NCBI RefSeq assembly: GCF_014641855.1
Contig: NZ_BMII01000001.1
Location: 124,001 to 188,000, forward strand
Length of the DNA: 64,000 nt
DNA from: Shewanella inventionis
Lineage (GTDB): Bacteria; Pseudomonadota; Gammaproteobacteria; Enterobacterales; Shewanellaceae
Direction: 5' to 3'
Shown one piece after another: positions 1-8,786 of the stretch (the stretch's first letter is position 1; every line of letters begins with the position of its first letter). Under the pieces are notes generated by a model. The model was given only the letters and a program-made list of their open reading frames with translations. It searched no databases and was not told where the DNA came from. A program made the position numbers and the translations under genes.

Positions 1-20
1 CAATAAAAAGAGACACATTG

Positions 21-668
21 ATGAAAAAATGGATATCACTGGCACTATTAAGTAGCAGTTTACTGTTGAGCGGTTGTCAAAGCGCCTATTACGGTGCCAT
101 GGAAAAAGTCGGTTATCACAAACGCGACATTATGGTAGACCGAGTTCAAAACGCCAAAGAGTCACAACAAGAAGCCCAAGAGCAATTCAGTTCAGCTCTA
201 GAAGAAATGCAAGCACTGCTCGCATTTGATGGCGGCGATTTAGAAGATGCTTACAACAAAGCCAAAGACGAATATGAGTCAGCCCAAGCTGCAGCAGATG
301 AAGTCACCAGCCGTATTGATAAAGTAGAAGATGTTGCCGATGCATTATTTGCAGAGTGGCAAGATGAAATCACTGAAATCAGCAAAGCCAGCTTACGCCG
401 TAATAGCACAAATAAACTTAACGAAACCAAACGAGCTTACGCATCGTTAGTCAAAAGCATGCGCCGCGCAGAAGCTAAAATGCCACCCATTTTAACCGCC
501 ATGAAAGATAACATGCTTTACCTAAAGCATAATCTAAATGCTCAAGCGATTGGCGCCATAAAAGGTGAGTTTGCTAATTTACAGTCTGACATTTCGAGCT
601 TGATTAATGAAATGAACAAATCGATTGAAGAGTCAAACAAGTTTATTGCGTCTATGGAACAAGGCTAG
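21..668 (+). CDS. DUF2959-family lipoprotein
   Basis: Predicted lipoprotein of about 215 residues. The N-terminus is a lipoprotein signal: a basic MKKW start, a hydrophobic stretch, then the lipobox LLSGC with the lipidated Cys at about residue 19. The rest is charged, alanine/glutamate-rich and probably helical or coiled-coil, with no catalytic motif visible. It resembles the DUF2959 family, whose function is unknown. I chose ATG 21, because the TTG three bases upstream is a poorer start and AGAGAC lies at suitable spacing before the ATG. The window begins only 20 bases upstream, so its promoter is not visible. Confidence 0.8.
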   Translation: MKKWISLALLSSSLLLSGCQSAYYGAMEKVGYHKRDIMVDRVQNAKESQQEAQEQFSSALEEMQALLAFDGGDLEDAYNKAKDEYESAQAAADEVTSRIDKVEDVADALFAEWQDEITEISKASLRRNSTNKLNETKRAYASLVKSMRRAEAKMPPILTAMKDNMLYLKHNLNAQAIGAIKGEFANLQSDISSLINEMNKSIEESNKFIASMEQG

Positions 669-743
669 TCGTCTTAACTGAATCATCGAGGTAAGTATTG
701 GCTATGTAAACTCGCGGAGCATAGCCAATACCCATGCAGCGAA

Positions 744-1214
744 TTATTCTATTGGTGAAGCGTCCACGGGTAACACGTTATGACTAAAGATTTGTTTTAA
801 TACTACTGTGGTTTCAATATTAGACACGTATTTTAAGTTACCTAACGATCTTTTAATGAACTGCTCGTAAGTCACGAGATCTTGAGCGACGATTTTTAAC
901 AAATAATCATGCGAGCCCGTTACCACAGAGCATTCCATCACGGCAGGCAGTTGCGCCACGGTATTTTCAAATAAAGCGGTAGACTCATCAGAGTGCTCAC
1001 TCAAACGCACCGACGCATATACCACCACGCTTAACCCCACTTTAGCGGGATCAACTTGGGCACCATAGCCTAAAATCACTTTATCAAGCTCTAGCTTTTT
1101 TACACGGCGTAAACAAGGTGTGTCAGACATATTAACCTTGTCGGCTAATTCAGACACTGCCATGCGGCCATTACGCTGTAATATTTCTAATAGCTTTAGG
1201 TCTTTCTTATCCAT
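744..1214 (-). CDS. Lrp/AsnC-family transcriptional regulator
   Basis: A 156-residue DNA-binding regulator of the Lrp/AsnC family. Residues about 3-45 form the N-terminal winged helix-turn-helix (LKLLEILQRNGRMAVSELA, then a recognition helix around DTPCLRRVKKLE). Residues about 65-140 form the RAM ligand-binding and oligomerisation domain with the typical GSHDYLLKI turn. Family members sense amino acids and act on transporters or amino-acid metabolism. No divergent target gene is adjacent, so the regulon cannot be inferred; autoregulation is common in the family. A second, different Lrp-type gene lies at 36429. Confidence 0.88.
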   Translation of the reverse strand: MDKKDLKLLEILQRNGRMAVSELADKVNMSDTPCLRRVKKLELDKVILGYGAQVDPAKVGLSVVVYASVRLSEHSDESTALFENTVAQLPAVMECSVVTGSHDYLLKIVAQDLVTYEQFIKRSLGNLKYVSNIETTVVLKQIFSHNVLPVDASPIE

Positions 1215-1379
1215 GACATTGGCCGTTTTTTTGCTGAGTGATTTTCAGTGAAAATATCATATTTTTGAGTGAAATCCTCTACTAATTTAACTTAGAATCA
1301 AATATTTCAAGAAAACCATCAAAAATGACATGAGAAAGTCATCAATCCCCTAAACTCTCAATAAATATGATTGCTATAA

Positions 1380-1412
1380 ACAAAAATGCCATGAAACAAT
1401 CTTCATGGCATT
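1380..1412 (-). terminator. Intrinsic terminator of the pilin transcript
   Basis: A perfect 11-bp stem (AATGCCATGAA 1385-1395 with TTCATGGCATT 1402-1412) and a 6-base loop. An A-run on the plus strand just before it gives a U-run on minus-strand RNA. It therefore terminates leftward transcripts, which means the pilin gene at 1710-2240. It lies about 300 bases past the pilin stop, with the inverted-repeat element at 1437-1710 filling the gap. Confidence 0.7.
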
Positions 1413-1436
1413 CGTATTAGCTTAAGGGATTAACTG

Positions 1437-1710
1437 GGGTCTGTTGATCTTTGCTGTTTGAATTTTGTTCGAGTTAAAAACGTTTTAATCGAGACGAATG
1501 GATTGATGCCTAGTCATCTAAGCAAAATCCATTCAACAAAGAGTAAAACGTTTTTAGCCGAACCCTTCGGGCAGCGTTTGTTGGCCATTTTTACTGCGCT
1601 ATCGACTTTTTATGTAAAATAACTACACTTCAAAGTCTCTGCCGCGCACTTGTATATGAGTAATAGCCAACAATTCGCTGCAAAAACAATCTTGAAAGAT
1701 CAACAGACCC
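1437..1710. mobile_element. MITE-like non-coding element with 16-bp terminal inverted repeats
   Basis: A 274-bp element bounded by perfect inverted repeats GGGTCTGTTGATCTTT (1437-1452) and AAAGATCAACAGACCC (1695-1710). The pairing extends three bases outward with one mismatch. Inside are two more paired arms: GTTAAAAACGTTTTA (1473-1487) with TAAAACGTTTTTAGC (1544-1558), nested with GAATGGATT/AATCCATTC (1496/1526), and GCAGCGTTTGTTGGC (1571-1585) with GCCAACAATTCGCTGC (1666-1681). It could fold into a multi-armed structure. It has no credible ORF and no clear target-site duplication. The right end overlaps the stop codon of the pilin gene. Confidence 0.75.
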
Positions 1711-2240
1711 TAGCATTCATCTATATACACTTCGATTAGTGGCTCCTCGCCAGCGGCTAAAGGCTGTGAGTAGCGTATTTCACACTTGTTTGCGTCGTAG
1801 TCTGCGTCTGGGCGAATACGCAAACCAGTACGGCCAGAAGAGTTATAAGTGGTTATTTCAAAATCCACACCATCGGTAATGTTTATCATTCTAGCAATAC
1901 CCGTTGCAGTATGACGCGGGTACCCATAAGCTAAAATAACAACCTCACCCTCAACAGTAATACTATTTCCAGAGCCATTACCACCTCCTGCTGGCGCAGT
2001 TTCATCGCAACTGGTGCTTATCACACAGGCGGAATACACCATGGTTTTACCACTACTAATGGCTGCGGCAACACCTTGCATTGAGCTGGCATACGCATCA
2101 CTTTTTAAACTAATAAATTTAGGTGCTGCAACTGCGGCTAATACGCCCAAAATAATAATCACAACCACTAACTCAATTAAGGTAAAGCCATGTTGCTTAG
2201 CGTGTTGAGCATTAGGTAGGCTAACAAGTCGATTCTTCAT
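1710..2240 (-). CDS. Type IV prepilin-like protein, MSHA pilin type
   Basis: A 176-residue prepilin. A short basic leader ends in Gly and is followed by [18 protein letters not shown], the type III signal sequence cut by the prepilin peptidase PilD before Phe; the Glu at mature position 5 is present. The following [18 protein letters not shown] is typical of MSHA-type major pilins. Four cysteines lie in the C-terminal globular part and the last residue is Cys, which suggests disulphide loops. No pilus assembly genes are adjacent, so it is an orphan or accessory pilin. It sits 32 bp downstream of the diguanylate cyclase gene on the same strand, probably co-transcribed. Its TAG stop lies at the edge of the MITE-like element. 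Confidence 0.85.
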   Translation of the reverse strand: MKNRLVSLPNAQHAKQHGFTLIELVVVIIILGVLAAVAAPKFISLKSDAYASSMQGVAAAISSGKTMVYSACVISTSCDETAPAGGGNGSGNSITVEGEVVILAYGYPRHTATGIARMINITDGVDFEITTYNSSGRTGLRIRPDADYDANKCEIRYSQPLAAGEEPLIEVYIDEC

Positions 2241-2272
2241 TTTATTCCTTTATCGGCATACGCTTTAGTCAG

Positions 2273-3856
2273 TTAACTCGCATGCATCACTTGATCTTTA
2301 CCCGCATTCTTAGCTTGGTACATGGCAACATCTGCTCGATGGATCAAGCTATCGATATCGGTATCTGTACCATCATATTGAACAACACCAATGCAAGCGC
2401 TCACCTGTAATTGATGTGAACCAATGTCATAGGGCTGTTTAATGGCCTCTAGCACCCTATTCGCCTTCTGATTAACTTTATCGCATTGCTTATCATTTTG
2501 TAAAACTAATACAAACTCATCACCACCATAACGCGCCAAGATATCGTCACGCTCTAAATATACTGTCACCTGCTGACCAATACTGGTTAATAAGCTATCA
2601 CCTACACCGTGGCCATAAGTGTCATTAATCTTTTTAAAACCGTCTAGGTCAATAAATAACAAAGAAAAAGGTTTTTTGGCATTAATCAGTTGTTTAATGG
2701 TATGTCTAATCGACATACGATTAGCTAAACCGGTAACTTGATCATGATTGGCTAAATGCAATGCAGCCGCTTGTGCTTTGGCTAAATCCGCCGTTTTATC
2801 TTTTACCCTTTTAGCCAGATCTTTTTGACTATTAATCACTTGCAAAGACATCTGATGAAAACTGTCAAACAAGGTCACAAACTCATTTGTCTCAATGCGC
2901 TGCTTAGGTAAAGGGCTTAACTGTGTTTGCTGTTCTGCTAGGTCGCACACTTGCGTGGTGAGCGCGGCAATGGGCCGAGTAATTAACCCCGTCATCCACC
3001 AACTGAGTAAAAGGCAGGCAACAAAAGACCAAACGGCTATCCACAAAATCGTGTTAATTTGAGATTCGGCTCGCACATACAACTCAACTAATGGTTGCGG
3101 GATCATCACCCCCCACCCTGTTGTTGGCACCACAGTGTATGCCGCTATCATATCTTGTTGTACTGCTGGTGAATAAAACTCCATTACACCGGTATTACCT
3201 GCCATCATCTGTTGCACAATATTGACTTTAGCTAGGTTTTTACTGTCGGCTTGCCACTGTTTGTTAGGATGAGCCAACACATTGCCTTTGCGGTCAACAA
3301 TTGCGGCGTGACCTTCTTTGCCAAACTTAACCGCAGACTGTAATAAATCAATAAATTCTGGGTTCATTACTGCTAGCCAAACACGTTGTTGTTGGTCTTT
3401 GCGGACCATATACAAAGTAGGCGTTTCGCCACCCAGATTTTGCACATCGGTAAATGTTGCTTGAGATCTTTGTGCAAGGTCAAATACGTTCACACCTTTT
3501 GTGAGTGAAACGGGCTGAAGACTTTCAGGACCAAATAACACATTAACCAGCTGACCTTGAGCGTCATACTCACCGATAGACTCAACATCAATATCCTGAA
3601 GCAGTGAAACTAAATGAGGGGAAATATCTTGTTGTACCACGGAGTCAGTTGCATGAGTAAAAATGGATAAAGCATCAACACTATATCGGTCTAATGCCTG
3701 AGATAGATTTTTAGCTAAAAGTAGATGCTTGTCATGAACCGTGCGGTATTCATTGTCAAGTGCGTTATGGCTGCTCCATAACGCTAAAATACAAATGGGG
3801 ATTAATGAAACTAAACTCATGGCAATTAACAATAGATACCGAAATGATAATTTCAT
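2273..3856 (-). CDS. Membrane-bound Cache-HAMP-GGDEF diguanylate cyclase
   Basis: A 527-residue sensor enzyme predicted to make cyclic di-GMP from two GTP. Order of domains: N-terminal membrane segment (about residues 8-28), periplasmic Cache-type sensor region (about 30-270), second membrane segment (about 272-292), HAMP-like linker, short coiled coil, then a GGDEF domain (about 365-525) with an intact ARYGGDEF active-site loop. The inhibitory I-site position reads ERDD instead of RxxD, so product inhibition may be weak. No EAL domain is present. The pilin gene follows after 32 bp, which suggests a functional link to pili and attachment. Confidence 0.88.
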   Translation of the reverse strand: MKLSFRYLLLIAMSLVSLIPICILALWSSHNALDNEYRTVHDKHLLLAKNLSQALDRYSVDALSIFTHATDSVVQQDISPHLVSLLQDIDVESIGEYDAQGQLVNVLFGPESLQPVSLTKGVNVFDLAQRSQATFTDVQNLGGETPTLYMVRKDQQQRVWLAVMNPEFIDLLQSAVKFGKEGHAAIVDRKGNVLAHPNKQWQADSKNLAKVNIVQQMMAGNTGVMEFYSPAVQQDMIAAYTVVPTTGWGVMIPQPLVELYVRAESQINTILWIAVWSFVACLLLSWWMTGLITRPIAALTTQVCDLAEQQTQLSPLPKQRIETNEFVTLFDSFHQMSLQVINSQKDLAKRVKDKTADLAKAQAAALHLANHDQVTGLANRMSIRHTIKQLINAKKPFSLLFIDLDGFKKINDTYGHGVGDSLLTSIGQQVTVYLERDDILARYGGDEFVLVLQNDKQCDKVNQKANRVLEAIKQPYDIGSHQLQVSACIGVVQYDGTDTDIDSLIHRADVAMYQAKNAGKDQVMHAS

Positions 3857-3962
3857 TTAATTCTCACATACCCAATCAACTTAATTAAATTACGCTAATG
3901 CCAAGCATAAAAAAGACAAAGACAACACCTTAGACACATCCATTTACATTTGCAACACACTG

Positions 3963-4127
3963 TATACCCAATCAACCTGAAAATGCTCAATTTCAGCAAG
4001 AATTTACACGCGTTTAGGCAAGGCATTGATTACGGATAATGGTTATTCCCTTTTCAAAATCAGCTAATTCAACAAAAGCCGCAGCATAAACACGGTGAAA
4101 CTCTGAAACACATATCTTTTGGGTATA
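3963..4127. repeat. Intergenic repeat bounded by TATACCCAA / TTGGGTATA
   Basis: A stretch of about 165 bp starts with TATACCCAA (3963-3971) and ends with the inverse TTGGGTATA (4119-4127). It encodes nothing convincing. From memory, sequences with these ends and internal CTGAAAATGCTCA and GGATAATGGTTATTCCC tracts recur between Shewanella genes, so I call it an interspersed repeat. No second copy is present in this window. With the terminator at 4132 it fills most of the gap between the diguanylate cyclase gene and glnA; the rest (3857-3962) should carry the cyclase promoter. Confidence 0.55.
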
Positions 4128-4131
4128 AAAC

Positions 4132-4164
4132 AAAAACCCCCGATAATAACTTATCGGGGGTTTT
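4132..4164 (-). terminator. glnA terminator, bidirectional shape
   Basis: The stem ACCCCCGATAA / TTATCGGGGGT has a 4-base loop, with an A-run before and a T-run after, so it can work on both strands. It lies 39 bp beyond the glnA stop and terminates leftward transcription. Confidence 0.85.
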
Positions 4165-4202
4165 GATCTAGCTATACTTCGTCGTCTAAAAAGACAAACT
4201 CA

Positions 4203-5612
4203 TTATAGGCTGTAGTACATTTCAAACTCTAATGGGTGAGTTGTACGTGATACACGCTCAGCTTCTGCAGACTTAAGAGTGATATAAGAATCAATAAAGT
4301 CTTTACTGAACACACCACCTTTAAGTAAAAAGTCGTGGTCAGCTTTTAAGTTTTCAAGTGCGTTTTCTAATGACGTTGCAACTTGTGGGATCTCAGCCGC
4401 TTCTTCAGCAGGTAAGTCATACAAGTCTTTATCCATTGCTTCACCTGGGTGGATCTTGTTTTGAATACCGTCAAGACCAGCCATTAACAATGCAGCAAAA
4501 CCTAAGTATGGGTTTGCATGTGGATCAGGGAAACGCGTTTCGATACGACGGCCTTTAGGGCTTGGTACCACAGGAATACGAATTGAAGCACTGCGGTTAC
4601 GCGCAGAGTAAGCTAACATTACTGGCGCTTCAAAGTGTGGCACTAGACGCTTGTAAGAGTTAGTGCTTGGGTTAGTGAATGCGTTCAATGCACGAGCGTG
4701 CTTGATAATACCACCAATGTAGTAAAGTGCAGTTTCACTTAAACCAGCATATTTATCACCAGCAAATAAGTTAACGCCGTCTTTTGCTAAAGATTGGTGA
4801 ACGTGCATACCGCTACCGTTGTCACCAACGATTGGTTTTGGCATAAATGTCGCTGTTTTGCCATAAGCATGCGCCATGTTGTGCACAACATACTTAAGAA
4901 TTTGGATTTCGTCCGCTTTCTTAGTCAAGGTGTTAAAGCGTGTTGCGATTTCATTTTGACCAGCTGTAGCCACTTCATGGTGATGCGCTTCAACAACTTG
5001 GCCCATTTCTTCTAACACTAAACACATTGCAGAACGCAAGTCTTGTGAAGAATCAACTGGAGCAACTGGGAAATAACCCCCTTTCACCATTGGACGGTGG
5101 CCAGTGTTGCCTTCTTCATAGCTTTTAGCTGAGTTCCATGCTGCTTCTTTGGCATCGATTTTAACGAAAGTACCTGACATGTCAGTACCAAAACGGACGT
5201 CGTCAAATATAAAGAATTCTGGTTCTGGACCAATCAATACTGTGTCGGCAATACCGGTAGACTTTAAATACTCTTCTGCTTTTTTAGCGATTGAGCGTGG
5301 GTCACGGTCATAACCTGTCATTGTGCCAGGCTCTAAAATATCACAACGGATTAGCGCTGTGGTTTCTTCGGTAAATGGATCTAAAACGAAAGTCGTTGGA
5401 TCAGGCATTAATACCATGTCTGATTCGTTGATGCCTTTCCAACCAGCAATTGAAGAACCGTCAAACATTTTGCCGTCTTCAAAAAAATCTTCATTTACTT
5501 GATGAGATGGGATAGACACATGCTGCTCTTTACCTTTGGTATCGGTAAAACGTAAGTCAACAAACTTAACTTCTAACTCTTCAAGTTGCTTTAAAACTGA
5601 TTCAACTGACAT
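4203..5612 (-). CDS. glnA: Glutamine synthetase, type I
   Basis: A 469-residue ATP-dependent ligase that makes glutamine from glutamate and ammonia, the same length as the E. coli enzyme. Visible signatures are [10 protein letters not shown] (residues 49-58), GPEPEFF (128-134), the [16 protein letters not shown] metal and ATP region (259-274), NRSASIRIP (339-347) and the adenylylation site MDKDLYDLP with Tyr at 398. I chose the ATG at 5612, because GGAGG lies 7 bases upstream; a TTG two codons earlier is less likely. A sigma-54 promoter and NtrC sites lie upstream, and ntrB/ntrC are encoded about 4-6 kb away on the other strand. Confidence 0.98.
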   Translation of the reverse strand: MSVESVLKQLEELEVKFVDLRFTDTKGKEQHVSIPSHQVNEDFFEDGKMFDGSSIAGWKGINESDMVLMPDPTTFVLDPFTEETTALIRCDILEPGTMTGYDRDPRSIAKKAEEYLKSTGIADTVLIGPEPEFFIFDDVRFGTDMSGTFVKIDAKEAAWNSAKSYEEGNTGHRPMVKGGYFPVAPVDSSQDLRSAMCLVLEEMGQVVEAHHHEVATAGQNEIATRFNTLTKKADEIQILKYVVHNMAHAYGKTATFMPKPIVGDNGSGMHVHQSLAKDGVNLFAGDKYAGLSETALYYIGGIIKHARALNAFTNPSTNSYKRLVPHFEAPVMLAYSARNRSASIRIPVVPSPKGRRIETRFPDPHANPYLGFAALLMAGLDGIQNKIHPGEAMDKDLYDLPAEEAAEIPQVATSLENALENLKADHDFLLKGGVFSKDFIDSYITLKSAEAERVSRTTHPLEFEMYYSL

Positions 5613-5720
5613 TCTCAAGCCTCCGGTAGGGTAAAGGGTTATCCCTTAAAATAATTTTGTATATTCGCCAGAAATCGTATCTGGAAAACGAATTTGCATT
5701 CATCCGATGACCAACAACTT

Positions 5721-5737
5721 AGCGATAATCATGCCAA
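5721..5737 (-). promoter_or_regulatory. Sigma-54 (RpoN) promoter of glnA
   Basis: On the minus strand the sequence TTGGCATGATTATCGCT has the GG-N10-GC spacing of -24/-12 elements and matches the TTGGCAC-N5-TTGC consensus well. Transcription would start near 5710, leaving a leader of about 100 bases before the glnA ATG. NtrC sites centred about 96 bp upstream of that start are at the usual enhancer distance. Confidence 0.75.
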
Positions 5738-5798
5738 TTAGCTAACTAATTGATTTTATGCATTTTGAAAATATTGCAGCCAGTAGCAAAACTCATTT

Positions 5799-5838
5799 TG
5801 CACCAGTGCAGTGCACCACTATGTTTCAATATGGTGCA
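5799..5838. promoter_or_regulatory. NtrC enhancer sites upstream of glnA
   Basis: TGCACCAGTGCAGTGCA (5799-5815) fits the NtrC consensus TGCACY-N5-RGTGCA. Overlapping and adjacent half sites (TGCACCA at 5812, TGGTGCA at 5832-5838) suggest a cluster able to load NtrC oligomers. The remaining part of this 575-bp intergenic region, up to typA at 6188, is AT-rich and shows only a weak typA promoter candidate. Confidence 0.75.
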
Positions 5839-6055
5839 AAAGTCCATTGTGGTGCGTAAGCAAATAGATAACATTATTACCAGTGTCACATTTCTGCATG
5901 ACAAGCCTGTTACGTTATCAAAGCATTAACGCGATAAACATCAGTATCAGCATTTAAACTGATGCATTTATCTGCCGTTCAAAAGAACAAAAAGCGTAAT
6001 ACTTTCTATTAAAATAATGGTTTTCAGATGATTTTTGGCCACAAGCACACAAAAA

Positions 6056-6085
6056 TTGCCATGTGTTCAAAAATAATCCTATCTA
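6056..6085 (+). promoter_or_regulatory. Candidate sigma-70 promoter of typA
   Basis: TTGCCA and TATCTA are separated by 18 bases, about 100 bases before the typA GTG. This is a weak match seen only by eye. A run of C and T (around 6152-6165) in the leader precedes the ribosome binding site. Confidence 0.3.
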
Positions 6086-6187
6086 CAAAAGCCGCTCTGA
6101 AGTAGAATGGCACGCTTTTTTATAGTGTCTATAATTATGTTTCACTATAAAGCCCCCCTTTTTTATTGATGGTTTAGAGGTTTATCC

Positions 6188-7999
6188 GTGCTAGAGAATT
6201 TACGTAACATCGCCATTATTGCCCACGTTGACCATGGTAAAACTACCCTGGTAGACAAGTTGTTGGCGCAGTCAGGAACCCTTGCATCTCGTGGAGAAGC
6301 TACTGAGCGGGTTATGGATTCTAACGATCTTGAAAAAGAACGTGGGATCACCATTCTGGCAAAGAACACTGCCATCAAGTGGAATGACTACCGTATTAAC
6401 ATCGTAGACACCCCAGGTCACGCCGACTTCGGTGGTGAAGTAGAACGTGTTCTATCTATGGTAGATTCTGTTTTATTATTGGTTGACGCTGTTGATGGCC
6501 CAATGCCACAAACTCGCTTCGTAACCAAAAAAGCGTTCGCGCAAGGCTTAAAGCCGATTGTTGTAATCAACAAAATTGACCGTCCAGGCGCTCGTCCAGA
6601 TTGGGTTATTGACCAAGTATTCGATTTATTCGACAACTTAGGTGCTACTGACGAACAGTTAGATTTCCCAATTGTGTATGCTTCTGCATTAAATGGTTTT
6701 GCTACTTTAGACCCAGAAGATACTAGCACTGACATGACTCCGCTTTTCCAAACTATCGTTGAGAAAGTTGCTTTCCCTGACGCTGACGCGGAAGGTGCAT
6801 TCCAGATGCAAATTTCACAGCTAGATTACAACTCTTATGTGGGTGTAATCGGTGTTGGTCGTATCAAGCGCGGTAGCGTTAAAACTGGTCAGCAAGTGAC
6901 TGTAATTGGTGCTGACGGTAAAAAACGCAACGGTAAAATGGGCCAAGTATTAGGTTACATGGGCCTAGAGCGTACTGAAGTTGAAATCGCAAACGCCGGT
7001 GACATCGTGGCCATTACTGGTTTAGGCGAGCTTAAAATTTCTGACACTGTTTGCGCTGTTACAGACGTAGAAGCATTACCACCTTTGTCTGTTGATGAGC
7101 CAACATTAACCATGACGTTCCAAGTAAACACTTCACCATTTGCTGGTAAAGAAGGTAAATACGTGACTTCACGTAATATCCTTGAACGTTTACAGCAAGA
7201 GTTAGTGCACAACGTGGCACTACGTGTTGAAGAAACTGACAGCCCAGATCGTTTCCGCGTATCTGGCCGTGGTGAATTACACTTATCAATCTTAATTGAA
7301 AACATGCGTCGTGAAGGCTACGAGTTAGCAGTATCACGCCCAGAAGTTATTCTTAAGACAATTGATGGTGAACTATGTGAGCCATTTGAAACCGTAACCG
7401 TTGACGTTGAAGAAGAACATCAAGGTACCGTGATTGAAAAGTTAGGCACACGTAAAGCTGAAATGAAAGACATGCAGCTTGACGGTAAAGGTCGTGTACG
7501 TATTGACTTCGTAATCCCAAGCCGTGGTTTAATTGGTTTCCAAACTGAGTTCTTAACTGCAACATCTGGTACTGGTTTGATTTATCACTCATTTGATCAC
7601 TATGCACCACATAAAGGCGGTGACATTGGTCAACGTGCTAACGGTGTATTGATTTCAAACGCGACAGGTAAAGCACTAACATTCGCCCTATACGGTTTAC
7701 AAGACCGTGGTCGTTTGTTTATTGGTCACGCTGTTGAAGTTTATGAAGGCCAAGTAATTGGTATTCATGCACGTTCAAACGATTTAACTGTTAACTGTCT
7801 AAAAGGCAAACAGTTAACCAACATGCGTGCATCTGGTACCGACGAAGCTCAAGTACTGACCCCGCCAATCAATATGACACTTGAGCAAGCACTTGAGTTC
7901 ATCGATGATGACGAATTAGTTGAAGTGACGCCTAAGAGCATCCGTGTTCGTAAGAAATTCTTAACTGAAAACGAGCGTAAGCGCCACAACCGTGGTTAA
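6188..7999 (+). CDS. typA: Ribosome-associated GTPase TypA/BipA
   Basis: A 603-residue translational GTPase of the elongation-factor family. It binds the ribosome and supports 50S assembly and growth under stress or cold. The G domain is intact: AHVDHGKTT (P-loop, about residues 11-19), RGITI (switch I), DTPGHADFGGE (G3) and NKID (G4). EF-G-like domains III and V and the BipA-specific C-terminal domain follow, with the conserved PSRGLIGF stretch. Length and sequence match the family throughout. It starts at GTG 6188, with TTAGAGG upstream and MLENLRNIAIIAH as expected for the family. It is divergent from glnA, as in many gammaproteobacteria. Confidence 0.98.
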   Translation: MLENLRNIAIIAHVDHGKTTLVDKLLAQSGTLASRGEATERVMDSNDLEKERGITILAKNTAIKWNDYRINIVDTPGHADFGGEVERVLSMVDSVLLLVDAVDGPMPQTRFVTKKAFAQGLKPIVVINKIDRPGARPDWVIDQVFDLFDNLGATDEQLDFPIVYASALNGFATLDPEDTSTDMTPLFQTIVEKVAFPDADAEGAFQMQISQLDYNSYVGVIGVGRIKRGSVKTGQQVTVIGADGKKRNGKMGQVLGYMGLERTEVEIANAGDIVAITGLGELKISDTVCAVTDVEALPPLSVDEPTLTMTFQVNTSPFAGKEGKYVTSRNILERLQQELVHNVALRVEETDSPDRFRVSGRGELHLSILIENMRREGYELAVSRPEVILKTIDGELCEPFETVTVDVEEEHQGTVIEKLGTRKAEMKDMQLDGKGRVRIDFVIPSRGLIGFQTEFLTATSGTGLIYHSFDHYAPHKGGDIGQRANGVLISNATGKALTFALYGLQDRGRLFIGHAVEVYEGQVIGIHARSNDLTVNCLKGKQLTNMRASGTDEAQVLTPPINMTLEQALEFIDDDELVEVTPKSIRVRKKFLTENERKRHNRG

Positions 8000-8020
8000 T
8001 TCTGTTCAGTAAAAATATCT

Positions 8021-8047
8021 AGCCCAGATAATTATCTGGGCTTTTTT
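8021..8047 (+). terminator. typA terminator
   Basis: A self-complementary stem AGCCCAGATAATTATCTGGGCT is followed by a run of six T, 22 bp after the typA stop. Confidence 0.88.
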
Positions 8048-8277
8048 ATGCCTGCAAGAACATGAAAACATTTAACTAGGAAGTTTAATAAAATATCTGT
8101 AATACTCTAAATAATAACAATCAGGATAAATAAGTGCTCAGAGGTTGCTTAGGAAAAATCGTTTAGAATAAGATAAAAATTGCAGCGAGCGAGCTGTTCT
8201 ACCTTCAACATTTCTAACGACGTAATAAGCGACGTTAACCCGTAAGAATAGTCACATCCTTGTGCTGATTGGTTTAG

Positions 8278-8283
8278 TATAAT
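8278..8283 (+). promoter_or_regulatory. Candidate -10 element of ppnP
   Basis: A consensus TATAAT lies 20 bases before the ppnP start; no good -35 is seen at 17 bases. The rest of the 8048-8303 gap is AT-rich with no gene or strong structure that I can see. Confidence 0.4.
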
Positions 8284-8303
8284 TACATTAATTGGGAGTC
8301 GAT

Positions 8304-8621
8304 ATGAGTATGTTGCAACATGTAAGCGTGGCAAAACAAGCCAACGTATATTTTAATGGCAAGGTCACCAGTAGGAGCGTGTTGTTTGCCGATGGCAGTA
8401 AACAAACTCTGGGGGTTGTACTTCCTGGCGAATATGAGTTTTCAACTGCAGAAGGCGAAATCATGCAAGTAACTTCAGGTGAATTTGATGTGTTATTACC
8501 TGGTGCAACTGAATGGTCAACCTATGCCGCCGGCACTCAATTTGAACTTGCACCAAATGTGAGCTTTTCGATTCGTACAAGTCAAATATCAGAATACTGC
8601 TGCCATTACATCAAAGCGTAA
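8304..8621 (+). CDS. ppnP: Pyrimidine/purine nucleoside phosphorylase PpnP
   Basis: A small cupin of about 105 residues (formerly YaiE, DUF1255). It splits nucleosides with phosphate to free base and ribose-1-phosphate. The sequence aligns with E. coli PpnP over its whole length: [38 protein letters not shown], and a C-terminal YCCHYI in place of YLCRYL. GGGAG six bases before ATG 8304 supports this start; an ATG two codons later would also match the family. Single-gene unit ending at a hairpin at 8671. Confidence 0.93.
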   Translation: MSMLQHVSVAKQANVYFNGKVTSRSVLFADGSKQTLGVVLPGEYEFSTAEGEIMQVTSGEFDVLLPGATEWSTYAAGTQFELAPNVSFSIRTSQISEYCCHYIKA

Positions 8622-8670
8622 CAGCGCATTAACCGCAAGACACAAACGGCTGCGCCTTGGCCGTTAGGTT

Positions 8671-8738
8671 AATCAGCTTACTCATTATTGAAGGGAAGCA
8701 CAGTTTACCCTGACAAAGATGATTAAGCTGATTTTTTT
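8671..8738 (+). terminator. Probable ppnP terminator with a long loop
   Basis: AATCAGCTTA (8671-8680) pairs with TAAGCTGATT (8723-8732) and seven T follow. The 42-base loop is unusually long and may contain a small internal structure. Confidence 0.55.
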
Positions 8739-8786
8739 ATAAAAAGCGTCTACTCTATGAAAATATTGGTTTTCAAGGAGTTTAAC

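Noticed and set aside
1437..1710. Idea that the structured element is a riboswitch or standalone small RNA
   Set aside because: The exact terminal inverted repeats and its place after a stop codon fit a mobile element better; no promoter or known riboswitch core is seen.
6418..7610. Several minus-strand frames of 85-116 codons
   Set aside because: All are shadows of typA, whose protein matches its family along the full length.
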